Assembly: GCA_018223185.1 (NCBI GenBank) | Contig: JAAEYW010000015.1 | Coordinates: 1-64,000 of the forward strand | Length of the DNA: 64,000 nt | From: Oceanospirillales bacterium | GTDB taxonomy: Bacteria; Pseudomonadota; Gammaproteobacteria; Pseudomonadales; Balneatricaceae | Direction of reading: 5' to 3' | Shown here: positions 8,525-17,992 of the stretch, in pieces | Layout: every line of letters starts with the position of its first letter | How positions within the stretch are numbered: position 1 is the first letter of the stretch | Translations under genes and position numbers: made by a program | The notes under the pieces: generated by a model | The model's input: the letters and a program-made list of their open reading frames with translations, nothing else | What the model was told of the DNA's origin: nothing | The model's database searches: none

Positions 8525-9550
8525 TTACTCTTTATAGCTGCGGGCAATTGAACGAAGCTCAGCCAGAGCTGATTGCGCATCGATTCCACGGTCAGCTACA
8601 GAATCGAGCCAGATCTGGTCCATGCCTTCAACCAGTTGTTGGAAGTCTGCTTCAAAGGCATCATTTTCTGATACTTTAACGAGGTTAACACCTGCTTCCT
8701 CTGCTGTTTTGAGACCAACAGCATCAGCGGAATCCCAGGCTTTACCGGCCATGGCTGACAGCTGTTCACCAGACACACTCATGATTGCGCTTCGGTCTTT
8801 CTCACTCAGGCTATCGAGAAAATCAGGGTTAATGAAGATTGAAAAACTACCCAGATACATGCCGCCAGGCAGCATGACAACATTACGGGCAACCTCATTC
8901 AGACGCAGCGTTTTTTGTTCTGCAATGGGGAGAAAAACGCCATCAACGATACCCTGTTGCAGGAGCTCATAAACTTTAGGCGCCGGAGCCCCCACAGGTG
9001 TTACGCCAAGCCGATGGCCAATTTCAGATGGAACACCACCGCCGATGCGGATCTTCTTACCCTTGAGGTCTGCCAGTGAGGTGATCGGTTCGATGGTCTG
9101 GATCTGACCGGGACCGTGAACAAACACTCCCGCAACGGTGAGTCCGTCGTGTTCATTGGCTGCAGCAAAGTATTTCTGATGAACACGCCAGTAGGCAACA
9201 GATGTTGCTTCAGCGGAAGCGCCCATCAATGGTTCTTCAACACCCAGAGCCAGTTTAAAGCGACCTGGTACATACCCGTGGTAGCTGAAGCTGGCATCGG
9301 CAACACCGTCTTCCACCAGTTCGAACAAGGTTTTAGGGTGGCCTAAACCATACTCAATTTCGAGTTTAACCCGGCCCTCTGTCGCTTCCTCGATCCATTT
9401 ACCCCAGGTTGGCCATACCACTGCGTTTTGTACATGGGTAGGCGGAAGCCAGCTGGCAACGCGCATAATGGTTTCTGCCGAAGTGATATGACTGAGACTC
9501 AACAGTAAAGCCGTCAGTACCAGATACTTTGCTTTTCTTATTATAGACAT
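8525..9550 (-). CDS. TRAP transporter substrate-binding protein (DctP family), system 2
   Basis: This 341-residue periplasmic protein starts MSIIRKAKYLVLTALLLSL with cleavage expected after TSA. It has the DctP strand MRVASWLPPTHV and the arginine segment LKGKKIRIGGGVPSEIG. A longer open frame exists, but the start at 9550 has a strong GAGAGGA site. It shares the WLPPTH / WFPPTH motif with the system 1 protein, so the two may bind related ligands. Location directly after mhpE suggests 3-hydroxyphenylpropionate, cinnamate or similar acids as ligand (inference). Confidence 0.9.
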   Translation of the reverse strand: MSIIRKAKYLVLTALLLSLSHITSAETIMRVASWLPPTHVQNAVVWPTWGKWIEEATEGRVKLEIEYGLGHPKTLFELVEDGVADASFSYHGYVPGRFKLALGVEEPLMGASAEATSVAYWRVHQKYFAAANEHDGLTVAGVFVHGPGQIQTIEPITSLADLKGKKIRIGGGVPSEIGHRLGVTPVGAPAPKVYELLQQGIVDGVFLPIAEQKTLRLNEVARNVVMLPGGMYLGSFSIFINPDFLDSLSEKDRSAIMSVSGEQLSAMAGKAWDSADAVGLKTAEEAGVNLVKVSENDAFEADFQQLVEGMDQIWLDSVADRGIDAQSALAELRSIARSYKE

Positions 9551-9635
9551 AGGTTTTTCCTCTCTTAATAGTTGACTGAGATGGCTGATATAGTCATTTG
9601 ATAGCACGTAAGAATGCTGCCAACCGGGCTATCAG

Positions 9636-10667
9636 TTATCCGATCAGCCCTTTTGCTTTCGCCATGGTCAGTGCCAGGTCTTCAATCATATCTTCCTGTC
9701 CGCCGACCGTGCCGCGACGCCCCAGTTCGACCAGCAGGTCACGTGCCTGAATGCCATATTTTGCTTCCGCCCGTTTGGCAAACAGCAGGAACGACGAGTA
9801 AACACCGGCAAAGCCCAGCGTCAGTGCATCGCGGTCCACCCGGATCGGCTGATCCATCATCGGCACCACCAGGTCTTCCGCGACATCCATAATCTTGTAC
9901 AGATCGATACCGTGATCGGCTTCCATCCGCACCAGTGTGGCAACCAGCACTTCCAGCGGGGTGTTACCGGCACCGGCGCCTAAGCCTGCCACCGAACCGT
10001 CGATACGTCCGGCGCCCGCATCAATCGCCGCCAGGGAGTTGGCCACGGCCATCCCCATGTTGTGATGGCCGTGGAAACCCACCTCGATAGCAGGATCCAG
10101 CTCGGCCCGCAACAGACCGATTTTTTCGGTTACTTCATCCGGCAGCATGTAACCGGCTGAATCCGTGCAGTAGATGCAGTTGGCGCCGTAGGAAACCATC
10201 AGTTTCGCCTGCTCGAGAATCTTCTCCGGGCTGGCCATGTGCGCCATCATCAGGAAACCCACGGTATCCATCTCCAGCTTAGCCGCCAGGCCAATATGCT
10301 GTTCGGTGACATCGGCTTCGGTACAGTGACTGGCAACCCGGATGGTATTAACGCCTAAGTCTTTCGCCATGCGCAGGTGATCAACCGTTCCGATCCCCGG
10401 CAACAACAGGGCGGAGACTTTGGCGTTTTTCAGTTTTGGAATCACCGCACCGAGATACTCTTCATCACTGTGCGCCGGGAAACCGTAGTTCACCGAGGTG
10501 CCACCCAGGCCGTCACCGTGGGTCACTTCGATTAGCGGCATGCCCGCCTCATCCAGCGCGGTCGCTACAGCAACCATCTGATCCAGTGAGATCTGGTGAC
10601 GTTTGGCATGCATTCCGTCCCGCAGGCTCATGTCGTGGAGTACTACTTTTTTACCTTTCAGATTCAT
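9636..10667 (-). CDS. mhpE: 4-hydroxy-2-oxovalerate aldolase
   Basis: This 343-residue class II aldolase cleaves 4-hydroxy-2-oxovalerate to pyruvate and acetaldehyde. Family features include the N-terminal [14 protein letters not shown] (metal-binding Asp and active-site Arg-Asp), [16 protein letters not shown] (metal-binding HxH near residue 200) and the C-terminal [15 protein letters not shown]. The start at 10667 follows GGAGG by eight bases; a GTG five codons earlier lacks a ribosome site. It lies 15 bp from mhpF, whose product forms a channelling complex with this aldolase. The mhpF-mhpE pair looks richer in GC than the flanking transporter genes. Confidence 0.95.
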   Translation of the reverse strand: MNLKGKKVVLHDMSLRDGMHAKRHQISLDQMVAVATALDEAGMPLIEVTHGDGLGGTSVNYGFPAHSDEEYLGAVIPKLKNAKVSALLLPGIGTVDHLRMAKDLGVNTIRVASHCTEADVTEQHIGLAAKLEMDTVGFLMMAHMASPEKILEQAKLMVSYGANCIYCTDSAGYMLPDEVTEKIGLLRAELDPAIEVGFHGHHNMGMAVANSLAAIDAGAGRIDGSVAGLGAGAGNTPLEVLVATLVRMEADHGIDLYKIMDVAEDLVVPMMDQPIRVDRDALTLGFAGVYSSFLLFAKRAEAKYGIQARDLLVELGRRGTVGGQEDMIEDLALTMAKAKGLIG

Positions 10668-10682
10668 CGTTTTTTCCTCCAC

Positions 10683-11591
10683 TTAGCCGCGTGCTGGCAG
10701 GGTAATGTTGCCGTTCGCTGCTTCTTCAGCAAACATCTCGGCGGTGCGCAGGCCGGCTGCGGTCATGATGTCCAGGTTGCCGGCATACTTCGGCAGATAA
10801 TCCCCCAGCCCCTCGACTTCCATAAACATGGACACCCGGTTGCCATCAAACACCGGACCATTCACCAGGTGATAGCCGGGCACATATTTCTGCACCTCTT
10901 TGACCATTGCATGCACCGACGCGGTAATCGCCGCCTGATCCGGCTCGCCTTCGGTGAGACAGTGCACGGTGTCACGCATCATTAATGGTGGCTCAGCGGG
11001 GTTGATAATGATGATCGCTTTACCTTTTTTCGCTCCACCGACCTTCTCCACAGCACCGGCGGTGGTGCGGGTAAACTCATCGATGTTTTTACGGGTGCCG
11101 GGACCGGCCGATTTAGAGGAGACCGTGGCGATAATCTCGCCATATTCAACCGGCTGAACCTGAGACACGGCGGCCACCATCGGGATCGTCGCCTGGCCAC
11201 CACAGGTGACCATATTGACGTTCATCTCCAGGTTCTGCGCATGGGCCCGCAGATTCACCGGCGGCACGCAGAACGGGCCGATCGCGGCCGGGGTCAGGTC
11301 GATCATAATGACCCCCAGTTCGTTCAGCTTGCGGCTGTTCTCGGCATGCACATAGGCGGAGGTGGCATCAAAGGCGATACGGATATCGTCTTCGATGACG
11401 TGCGGCAGCAGACCATCGACACCCTCAGAAGTGGTTTTAATGCCCATCTCACGGGCGCGTTTGAGGCCATCTGATTCAGGGTCAATACCGACCATCCAGA
11501 CCGGTTCAATCCACTCGGAACGTTGCATCTTCATCAGCAAGTCGGTGCCGATATTGCCCGGTCCGATAATCACTGCTTTTAATTTCTTCAT
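10683..11591 (-). CDS. mhpF: Acetaldehyde dehydrogenase (acylating)
   Basis: This 302-residue enzyme converts acetaldehyde, NAD+ and CoA into acetyl-CoA. The N-terminal Rossmann motif [12 protein letters not shown], the catalytic cysteine in [12 protein letters not shown] (near residue 130) and the C-terminal half shared with BphJ/DmpF are all present. It is the obligate partner of the aldolase encoded next to it, receiving acetaldehyde through an internal tunnel. An AAAGGA ribosome site precedes the ATG. It lies in an operon with mhpD upstream and mhpE downstream. Confidence 0.96.
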   Translation of the reverse strand: MKKLKAVIIGPGNIGTDLLMKMQRSEWIEPVWMVGIDPESDGLKRAREMGIKTTSEGVDGLLPHVIEDDIRIAFDATSAYVHAENSRKLNELGVIMIDLTPAAIGPFCVPPVNLRAHAQNLEMNVNMVTCGGQATIPMVAAVSQVQPVEYGEIIATVSSKSAGPGTRKNIDEFTRTTAGAVEKVGGAKKGKAIIIINPAEPPLMMRDTVHCLTEGEPDQAAITASVHAMVKEVQKYVPGYHLVNGPVFDGNRVSMFMEVEGLGDYLPKYAGNLDIMTAAGLRTAEMFAEEAANGNITLPARG

Positions 11592-11650
11592 AGGGAAAAT
11601 CCTTTAAAACGAATTGTTCAGATTTCGTTATGTGGCACAGCTAAGTCTGT

Positions 11651-12439
11651 TCAGATGGGGTTGCTGAATTGAGTAGCAACTCTGCCTATCTCAGTAATCT
11701 GCACTTCGAACTGGTCGCCGGGTTCAACTGCCACCATAGGTCCGAGCGCGCCTGTCAGAACGATATCGCCTGCTTTAAGAGGCTGGCCCAGTTTGCTCAG
11801 GGTTCGAGCCAGCCAGACCGCAGCATTAAATGGATGCCCCAGGCATTCAGCGCCACTGCCTGAGGAGACTTCAGTACCGTTACGGGTCATGGTCATCCGG
11901 ATCTTTGCCAGGTCGATTCCACCTTTCCAGCGGGTTGCATCACCCAATACAAACACACCGCTGGAAGCGTTATCTGCCACGGTATCGACAAAACGAATAT
12001 TCCATTGGCAGATGCGGCTGCCGACAACTTCGATGGCGGGCATGATCCAGCCAACCGCATCAATCAGGTCTGCAAAGGTTGTATCAGCTTCGGGCAGGTC
12101 CTTACTCAGTATCAGTGCCAGTTCGGCTTCTACTTTAGGTTGCATCACCGCAGTGGCTGGAATGGCTTCGTTGTCTCCGTAGCACATATCGGCAAACAGA
12201 GTGCCAAAATCCGGCTGATCCACACCGAGTTGCTGCTGAACTTTAACGTTAGTCAGTCCGATTTTTTTGCCGACAATGCGTCGTCCGGCACGACAGGCGT
12301 GTTCGGTATTAATTTTCTGTATCTGATAGGCCGCCTCAGCATTGGTTTCGCCGATGAGCTCCCGAAGAGGGGCGATTGCCTCATTATGTCGTTCGGCGTC
12401 TCGTAAACTTTTCGCAATCAGTTCCAGGTCAATAGACAT
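11651..12439 (-). CDS. mhpD: 2-hydroxypenta-2,4-dienoate (2-keto-4-pentenoate) hydratase
   Basis: This 262-residue hydratase adds water to 2-hydroxypenta-2,4-dienoate to form 4-hydroxy-2-oxovalerate, using a divalent metal. Strong family stretches include [34 protein letters not shown], the metal-binding VEAELALIL region and [19 protein letters not shown]. It matches the length and order of E. coli MhpD as recalled. It is the first gene of the mhpDFE-TRAP operon. An AGGA ribosome site precedes the ATG. Confidence 0.96.
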   Translation of the reverse strand: MSIDLELIAKSLRDAERHNEAIAPLRELIGETNAEAAYQIQKINTEHACRAGRRIVGKKIGLTNVKVQQQLGVDQPDFGTLFADMCYGDNEAIPATAVMQPKVEAELALILSKDLPEADTTFADLIDAVGWIMPAIEVVGSRICQWNIRFVDTVADNASSGVFVLGDATRWKGGIDLAKIRMTMTRNGTEVSSGSGAECLGHPFNAAVWLARTLSKLGQPLKAGDIVLTGALGPMVAVEPGDQFEVQITEIGRVATQFSNPI

Positions 12440-12873
12440 CGGTTTAATCCTGTTCAGATAAAGGGGCTGAATGAAATTCTGTGGGGCTTTTTAAATAACG
12501 TCTTTATTAGCCATCCAGAGGCTTGTATTTGAAAAATAAACAATGGGTAAATACGTGTCTGATAAATAAATAGTCAATAAATAATGTGATTTATTGGTAT
12601 AGAGTGAAGCAATATTCAGGTCTTTTTTTATTCGTTTATCAGTCGCAAAAAAAAATAATGAATAGCGTAATAAATAACAGGTATGCAGTGATCAGTATGT
12701 TCATGTCGCAGCACCCTTAAAATAACCATTATTGTTTTTATAGTATTTATAATTATTGCGGCAGTATAAAAAAAACCGGGATCAGGCTACAATGAAAAAC
12801 TGAACGATCGTGCACTATGTGCACATATTTCAAGAGAGTGCAGATTTGGTTTTATTAGCGAAGTGGTGGAAAT
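12440..12873. other. Divergent mhpD-mhpR intergenic region
   Basis: This 434-bp AT-rich spacer separates two divergent transcription units. No gene was seen in it. It contains the putative MhpR operator at 12809-12825 and long A/T tracts around 12640-12780 that could hold the promoters of both units. Confidence 0.6.
12809..12825. promoter_or_regulatory. Candidate MhpR operator 1
   Basis: CGTGCACTATGTGCACA has two GTGCAC words separated by three bases. It closely resembles the MhpR operator described for E. coli (two GTGCAC words with a three-base spacer, as recalled). It lies about 50 bp upstream of mhpR, between mhpR and mhpD. A second copy lies upstream of mhpB at 17723-17739. Confidence 0.75.
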
Positions 12874-13656
12874 ATGAAGTCTGAAGTCACAGGACAGTAT
12901 AAAAATGTTCGTGGCCTTACCCGGGGGCTTGATCTGCTATATCTGCTTAACCGGGCGCATGGCGGAGCCAAAATACGGGATCTTGCCCAGTGGAGTGGAA
13001 TTCATCGAACGACTGTTCACCGGATACTGGAAACGCTTGCAAGCGAGGGCTATGTCAGACGAAGTCCGTCAGATGACAGCTATCAGCTGACCATTAAGGT
13101 CAGGCAGCTGAGTGACGGATTTCAGGACGCTCAGTGGATATCTCAGCTGGCAGCGCCGCTATTAGGTAAGCTATTACAAGAGGTTATATGGCCTACTGAT
13201 ATCTGCACGCTGGATGGAGACGCAATGGTTATCAGGGAAACGACCCATCGCTTCAGTAAGCTTTCCTTTCATCGGGATATGGTTGGCAGGCGGTTACCAT
13301 TGCTGATGACGGCCACTGGAAGAGCGTATATTACTTACTGTCCGGAGGCTGAGCGCAACGACATACTTGAGCAATTACGTCAGCAGGACGACCGGCAAGG
13401 CGAGCTTGCCAATGATGAGGATTATGTTCGGCGGGTGTTGCGTCAGACCCGGGAGCAGGGCTACGGGGCTAATAATCAGGACTGGGGTGATGAGGGAAAT
13501 ATCGCCGCAATAGCAAGGCCTATTATGCGCCAGGATGAGGTCGTTGGCTGTCTTAATCTGGTGTATATCGCTAAAGCGATGACCACTGAAAAGGCGGCTA
13601 AAAAATATTTAAAGAAGATGAATGATGTTGTTCTTAAAATTGAGGAGCAGTTATAA
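12874..13656 (+). CDS. mhpR: IclR-family activator of the mhp genes
   Basis: This 260-residue regulator has an N-terminal winged helix (IRDLAQWSGIHRTTVHRILETLASEGYVRRS, residues 29-59) and a C-terminal IclR effector domain. Long stretches agree with E. coli MhpR as recalled, for example VRGLTRGL, RRSPSDDSYQLTIKVRQLS and AAPLLGKLLQEV-WPTD. In E. coli this protein activates catabolism of 3-(3-hydroxyphenyl)propionate with that compound as inducer. The gene splits the catabolic cluster in two: mhpDFE-TRAP diverge from it and mhpC converges on it. Confidence 0.95.
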   Translation: MKSEVTGQYKNVRGLTRGLDLLYLLNRAHGGAKIRDLAQWSGIHRTTVHRILETLASEGYVRRSPSDDSYQLTIKVRQLSDGFQDAQWISQLAAPLLGKLLQEVIWPTDICTLDGDAMVIRETTHRFSKLSFHRDMVGRRLPLLMTATGRAYITYCPEAERNDILEQLRQQDDRQGELANDEDYVRRVLRQTREQGYGANNQDWGDEGNIAAIARPIMRQDEVVGCLNLVYIAKAMTTEKAAKKYLKKMNDVVLKIEEQL

Positions 13657-13680
13657 CTTTTTAAATATATCTAATATAAG

Positions 13681-13713
13681 ACAGGGCTATTAAGAATATT
13701 TTAATAGCCCTGT
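13681..13713. terminator. Bidirectional terminator between mhpR and mhpC
   Basis: ACAGGGCTATTAA and TTAATAGCCCTGT form a perfect 13-bp stem. It lies between the convergent ends of mhpR and mhpC, with T-rich sequence on both sides, so it can serve both genes. Confidence 0.8.
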
Positions 13714-13718
13714 TTAAG

Positions 13719-14582
13719 TTAGTTTCTTAAAAAATCTAACACCATTCGGTTAAATGTATCGGCGTGTTCCCATTGTGCCCAGTGACCGCAATTGTTAAAT
13801 ACATGCAGCTGAGCATTTGGGATGCCGCGAATCAGTTTCAGGCCGATATCCATTGGCACAAACCGGTCGTCGCGTCCCCAGACAACCAGCGTCTCTGCTT
13901 TGATTTCTGCCAGACGCGGACCAAAATCAGGGAACTGTTTTGGATTTGCTTCCAGGCTTTTAACGAAGTTTTCCAGGTGATCTTTACGGGACAGCATATT
14001 GTTCAGACGCAGTTGGAACATCTCTTCAGTGAGATGGCTGGAATCATAAACAAATACCGACATCATCTTTTTCAGGGTTTCGATTTCAGGATTACGATAG
14101 AGCGCCTGAATCAGTTTGATGCCCTCCGTTGGCATCGGAACAAACTGGCTTGGTCCGCCGGTACCTCCGCCCATGAGAATGAGTTTATTGACCCGCTCGG
14201 GCCAGCTCAGGGCAAATGCAACCACACTGTGACCCCCCATGGAGTTACCGATCAGGTGGGCGGTTTCGATGTCCAGGCCATCCATAAGCCCTTTAACGCA
14301 GGCGGCATTAAGGTCGGAACGGGACCCGGTACACACTACCGGGTCACTTTTTCCCCACCCTGGACAGTCCAGCAAAATAATACGGTAGCCGTCGTTCACA
14401 AAGGGTTCGATGTTACGGTTAAAGTTGGCCCAGCTGGTAGCCCCGGGGCCGGAACCATGGAGCATGATAACCGTCTGGTCACCTGTACCCAGCTCGTTAT
14501 AGTGGATCTTGTAAGGGGCGCCTTGGGCAACAATGTCGATGAATTTGCTGCTTGATGTTTCGCTGATGTCGACCTGACTCAT
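13719..14582 (-). CDS. mhpC: 2-hydroxy-6-oxonona-2,4-dienedioate hydrolase (meta-cleavage product hydrolase)
   Basis: This 287-residue alpha/beta hydrolase cleaves the C-C bond of the meta-cleavage product, releasing succinate and 2-hydroxypenta-2,4-dienoate. It shows the oxyanion motif [13 protein letters not shown], the nucleophile elbow GNSMGGHS (Ser near residue 115), the acid in [10 protein letters not shown] (Asp near 240) and the histidine in [11 protein letters not shown] (near 268). The segment [20 protein letters not shown] is nearly the same as in E. coli MhpC as recalled. It is the last gene of the mhpB operon. Confidence 0.96.
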   Translation of the reverse strand: MSQVDISETSSSKFIDIVAQGAPYKIHYNELGTGDQTVIMLHGSGPGATSWANFNRNIEPFVNDGYRIILLDCPGWGKSDPVVCTGSRSDLNAACVKGLMDGLDIETAHLIGNSMGGHSVVAFALSWPERVNKLILMGGGTGGPSQFVPMPTEGIKLIQALYRNPEIETLKKMMSVFVYDSSHLTEEMFQLRLNNMLSRKDHLENFVKSLEANPKQFPDFGPRLAEIKAETLVVWGRDDRFVPMDIGLKLIRGIPNAQLHVFNNCGHWAQWEHADTFNRMVLDFLRN

Positions 14583-14622
14583 AAGTTATGCCTTCTTTAA
14601 TTCTGTTTGCTTGAACGCAGCA

Positions 14623-14641
14623 AGCCCTGATATTCAGGGCT
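14623..14641. terminator. Hairpin between mhpC and the flavin reductase gene
   Basis: AGCCCTGA and TCAGGGCT pair around TAT, followed on the plus strand by ATATTTTTG. On the minus strand it lies between two genes of the same operon and has no T-tract there. It may act as an intercistronic processing or stabilising element. Confidence 0.5.
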
Positions 14642-14664
14642 ATATTTTTGTCTGCTTTCTGTGC

Positions 14665-15216
14665 TTATTGAGGAACGCTTCTGAATGCACCATTCAGATA
14701 GATCAGTGCTTCGCCGTCATCCCGTTCGCAGGTTGCCATCACTTCACAGAGAAATGCATGATGGGTGCTTTCATCAAATACTTTGATGACACGGCAATCG
14801 AAGTTAGCCAGTGTACCGTCCAGGCTTGGAGCGCCGGTCACTAACTCTCGCCATTGGCCGAATGTAAACCGCGCTTCACCATGCACCTCTTTATTCATTC
14901 CGGCAAACACTTTGGCGATCTCTTCCTGTTCACTGGCCAGAATGTTTACGCACAGAGCTCCGCTTTTCAGGATGATCTCGCTGGCCGCAACATCTTTGTT
15001 GACGAAGACAACCAGACGCGGCGGATCTGCAGTCACTGAACAAACCGCCGTTGCTGTCAGCCCCGCTTTATGTTCACCATCAGCTGCACTAATAATCGTT
15101 ACACCCACAGCAAAATGACGCATACCGTAGCGATGGTCTTCAGATGAGATCGTCGGCATTGCGGCTAACTTAGTATTCGGTGTCCAGTCCAGAACCTGAT
15201 TTATCTCTTTATTCAT
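14665..15216 (-). CDS. Flavin reductase component of a two-component monooxygenase (HsaB/HpaC-like)
   Basis: This 183-residue flavin reductase-like domain protein has the sequences MRHFAVGVTIISAADGEHKAGLTATAVCSV and PPRLVVFVNKDVAAS, typical of the HpaC/HsaB/DIM6 family. It would supply reduced flavin (FMNH2 or FADH2) from NAD(P)H to the oxygenase encoded 66 bp upstream in the same operon. Its length is normal for the family. The pairing with an acyl-CoA-dehydrogenase-fold oxygenase identifies it as the reductase half of a group D flavin monooxygenase. Confidence 0.88.
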   Translation of the reverse strand: MNKEINQVLDWTPNTKLAAMPTISSEDHRYGMRHFAVGVTIISAADGEHKAGLTATAVCSVTADPPRLVVFVNKDVAASEIILKSGALCVNILASEQEEIAKVFAGMNKEVHGEARFTFGQWRELVTGAPSLDGTLANFDCRVIKVFDESTHHAFLCEVMATCERDDGEALIYLNGAFRSVPQ

Positions 15217-15282
15217 ATCAGCACCCTTTTTAGTTGTAATAGCGGGAAGGAGGCTGATCTAACCTCCTGCCATGGCTGGTTA

Positions 15283-16479
15283 TCAGGCTTTAACGCCAAA
15301 TGGGTTAGGTTGAGGCAGAGGATTGCCAAGCATCTGTCCGCCCAGTAGTTCACCGATATTGTCCTGGTTCTGGGTGATATGGTTGGCGCCGACCAGAATG
15401 TCCCGCAGCTGACGTTGCATTGGGTTGGATAACCAGACGCCACGGGTCGAGGTTTTCTTGAAGATCATATGGGCTGCATCGAAGCAGTCCCCCCCGGTAA
15501 ACTGATTAGTGGCGAACGTGCGGACACGTACGTCAGTCGGAACCAGTTCGCCTTTTGAAGCATACTTCCAGGCTTCCTCGGTGTTCATCAGAACCCGGGC
15601 TTCGGCACCGGTGATCTTGGCCTGGGCTTCACCCAGCTTACCTTTGATGAACGGGTCGTTGACCGCAGCGCCCACCGCCTGGTTGAGATTCTGACGGGGA
15701 ACCATGTGCTCAATGTAAAGATCAGCCATCCCTTTGGCCATGCCGATGATGACGGATGATACAGCTGAGTAAAACACACCGAAAAATGGCATCTTATACA
15801 GATTATTCACATGGCCATGGGTTTCATTGCAGTAATCGCCGATGACATGGCTACGGTAAGCTGGCACAAACACTTCATTAATCAGCAATTTCTTACTGCC
15901 GGTACCGGCCAGTCCGACAACATGCCAGTCATCTTCGATGGTGAAGTCTGAACGCTGAACCCAGAAAGAGCGGAACTCCATATTGCCTTCGCTATCAGCC
16001 ACCCGGCCGCCCAGAAAAGCGCCGCCTGCCGCATGGTCACAGCCGCTGGAGGTCAGCCATTCACCGTTTAGCACATAACCGCCTTCTACGGCTTTCACTG
16101 TGCCGAATGGGGCATAGGATGAAGAGATCAGAGCTGAATCATCTTCGCTCCACAGTTCATCGCCGACCACACTGTCCAACAGGCCAACCTCAAATGGGTG
16201 AACGCCCAGTACCATCACGTTCCAGGCACTTGATGGACAGCCGCGAGCCAGCTCAATCAGTACCCTGTTGAGCACGTTAGGGTTCATCTCATAGCCACCC
16301 CAGCGCTTAGGCTGAAGGATGCGGAAGAAGCCTGCATCCTGAAACGCCTGGATAGTGTCTTCAGGCACCATGCGGGCTTTCTCAACGGCTTCGGCTTTCT
16401 CTCTGAGCCAGGGAATCATCTTCCGCGCGCGTTCAACGATCTCTTCTTCAGTGGGGATCTGGACAGTCATATTGTTCAT
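15283..16479 (-). CDS. Flavin-dependent monooxygenase, oxygenase component (HsaA-like, acyl-CoA dehydrogenase fold)
   Basis: This 398-residue protein has the acyl-CoA dehydrogenase fold used by group D oxygenases such as HsaA and the C2 component of 4-hydroxyphenylacetate hydroxylase. Recognisable parts are the N-terminal helix with GFFRILQPKRWGG (near residue 53), the central beta domain with WLTSSGCDHAAGG and WHVVGLAGTGSK, and the C-terminal helices ending NPFGVKA. It should hydroxylate the phenol ring ortho to the existing OH group, giving the catechol used by MhpB. It stands where the single-component MhpA hydroxylase is found in E. coli. The start at 16479 follows AGGAG. Confidence 0.88.
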   Translation of the reverse strand: MNNMTVQIPTEEEIVERARKMIPWLREKAEAVEKARMVPEDTIQAFQDAGFFRILQPKRWGGYEMNPNVLNRVLIELARGCPSSAWNVMVLGVHPFEVGLLDSVVGDELWSEDDSALISSSYAPFGTVKAVEGGYVLNGEWLTSSGCDHAAGGAFLGGRVADSEGNMEFRSFWVQRSDFTIEDDWHVVGLAGTGSKKLLINEVFVPAYRSHVIGDYCNETHGHVNNLYKMPFFGVFYSAVSSVIIGMAKGMADLYIEHMVPRQNLNQAVGAAVNDPFIKGKLGEAQAKITGAEARVLMNTEEAWKYASKGELVPTDVRVRTFATNQFTGGDCFDAAHMIFKKTSTRGVWLSNPMQRQLRDILVGANHITQNQDNIGELLGGQMLGNPLPQPNPFGVKA

Positions 16480-16532
16480 GGGGGTATCTCCTGGAATTCT
16501 AGTTATTCTCTGCGGTGTTGCTGAGCTGCGAA

Positions 16533-17471
16533 TCAGACTGATTCGGCGCTGACAACGCCATATCCGGCAATCCATTCGTTAATTGCGCGGTAGTAATCTT
16601 TTCGGGCGGTGACGCTGCCGGTCTGGCCTATCGCGGCAAAGGCTGCTACCCAGGTTCGTACTTCGTGGGCGGAGCGTCCGGCCTGTCGGGAAATCTCTTC
16701 GATGGAGATGTCATCAATATCAGCTACCCGGCCTTCGATCAGTGTCTGGATAAAGGTCAGATCCCAGTCTTCATTGAGTGGTGTCTGCTGACACGCTTCG
16801 GAACCATAAATTTTACCGGCTGCGATAGTCCGCTCCTGTCGGGCTGCACGGAATTCAGGGGTGGGATTGCGTCCGGCAATCAGAAATTCGGCCACCTCTT
16901 CCGGAGCATCAGCGATCAGTGGTACAGGCGGTTCATGGGACAGTCCCCCGGTGCCCAGAATCAGGACTCGCTTATCCAGTCCGGCGATAAACTGACCCAC
17001 CCGTTCGCCCAGTTTTCGGATGCGTGAGTAGGGGCAGAAGGGAGGGGCTACTGAGTTGATGATGATAGGCAATACCGGGTAACGGGTCAGACTGCCGGTC
17101 ATCTCCTCCAGTGTCTGTGTACAACCATGATCTACCTGCAGTCGATGGGACAGGGTCATATCGATGTCGTTGGCAAACAGAAACTTAATCAGCTCCATCG
17201 CGGCGTCTGAGTCAACGCTCAGATCGCCTGGCAGACTGCTGTAATCGCCTACTGACTCGGCAGCGGTGGCAACCACAAACGGAGGCATCAGATCATAAAA
17301 AAGGCCGTTATAGTGATCCGGTGCAAACAGTACAATCAGTTCCGGATCAAATGCTTCAACCTCGGCGCGGGCGCGGGCAATAACATCATCAACCTCTTTG
17401 ACGATGCTTTTATCCGGATCGTTGTAATCCCGCAGGGGGGTATGCGACAGGCATTTCAACATTACACTCAT
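16533..17471 (-). CDS. mhpB: 2,3-dihydroxyphenylpropionate / 2,3-dihydroxycinnamate 1,2-dioxygenase
   Basis: This 312-residue class III extradiol dioxygenase opens the ring of 2,3-dihydroxyphenylpropionate by meta cleavage, using Fe(II). The family stretch PELIVLFAPDHYNGLFYDLMPPF holds conserved histidine and tyrosine residues. VDHGCTQTLEEM, LGTGGLSHEPPVP and the C-terminal RSAHEVRTWVAAFAAIGQTG also match E. coli MhpB as recalled. The start at 17471 follows AGGAG by seven bases. It is the first gene of the operon mhpB-oxygenase-reductase-mhpC. Confidence 0.96.
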   Translation of the reverse strand: MSVMLKCLSHTPLRDYNDPDKSIVKEVDDVIARARAEVEAFDPELIVLFAPDHYNGLFYDLMPPFVVATAAESVGDYSSLPGDLSVDSDAAMELIKFLFANDIDMTLSHRLQVDHGCTQTLEEMTGSLTRYPVLPIIINSVAPPFCPYSRIRKLGERVGQFIAGLDKRVLILGTGGLSHEPPVPLIADAPEEVAEFLIAGRNPTPEFRAARQERTIAAGKIYGSEACQQTPLNEDWDLTFIQTLIEGRVADIDDISIEEISRQAGRSAHEVRTWVAAFAAIGQTGSVTARKDYYRAINEWIAGYGVVSAESV

Positions 17472-17992
17472 GTGTAAACTCCTAAACCTGGCCGGGAAGC
17501 GCATGTACTTTGCTTTCCGCATCTGGCCAATGCTTTATTGTTCTGCTCTCTCAGTCAGCGCTGTCAGGGCGGGTATTGGAGAGCTGGTTTATTATCTGAA
17601 TATTGAGCCGTCGCTTTTTCATGTGTTACTGCCAGACTCTGCAGGTGTGAAAAGAGCGTCGTTTCAGGATGGAATCAGTGTAGTGACGGGACCGGTGTAT
17701 GAGCAACGAAAAACCGTTAGGTGGTGCACTTAGTGCACGTTTTTGGTTTTTAAGTGACGTGATCTGAGGGGCTTTCTGAGTGTGAAACCGGGCGTTTATG
17801 TTCACTTATCAGGGGGTGGCACTTGCGCAGGGCAGACCTATAGCGGTATGTTAGCTGGCTGAATTCTCTGGGATAAATCTTTAAGTCAGCCCCTTAAGTC
17901 AGCTCTTTGAACTAGCTGTTTGGATCTGGTCTTTACGTCAGTGCTCAGGGTTGTTTCTTTCCCGTTTCTCTTATGTCGGTATCAACATCTCT
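17472..17992. other. Intergenic region between mhpB and the AEC genes
   Basis: This 521-bp spacer lies between divergent units and contains no convincing gene. It holds the second GTGCAC-N3-GTGCAC site. The 10-mer TTAAGTCAGC is repeated at 17881-17890 and 17894-17903, a 13-base period. Confidence 0.6.
17723..17739. promoter_or_regulatory. Candidate MhpR operator 2
   Basis: GGTGCACTTAGTGCACG repeats the two GTGCAC words with a three-base spacer seen at 12809-12825. It lies about 250 bp upstream of the mhpB start, within the promoter region of the mhpB operon. Both sites flank the two catabolic operons, as expected for MhpR control. Confidence 0.75.
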
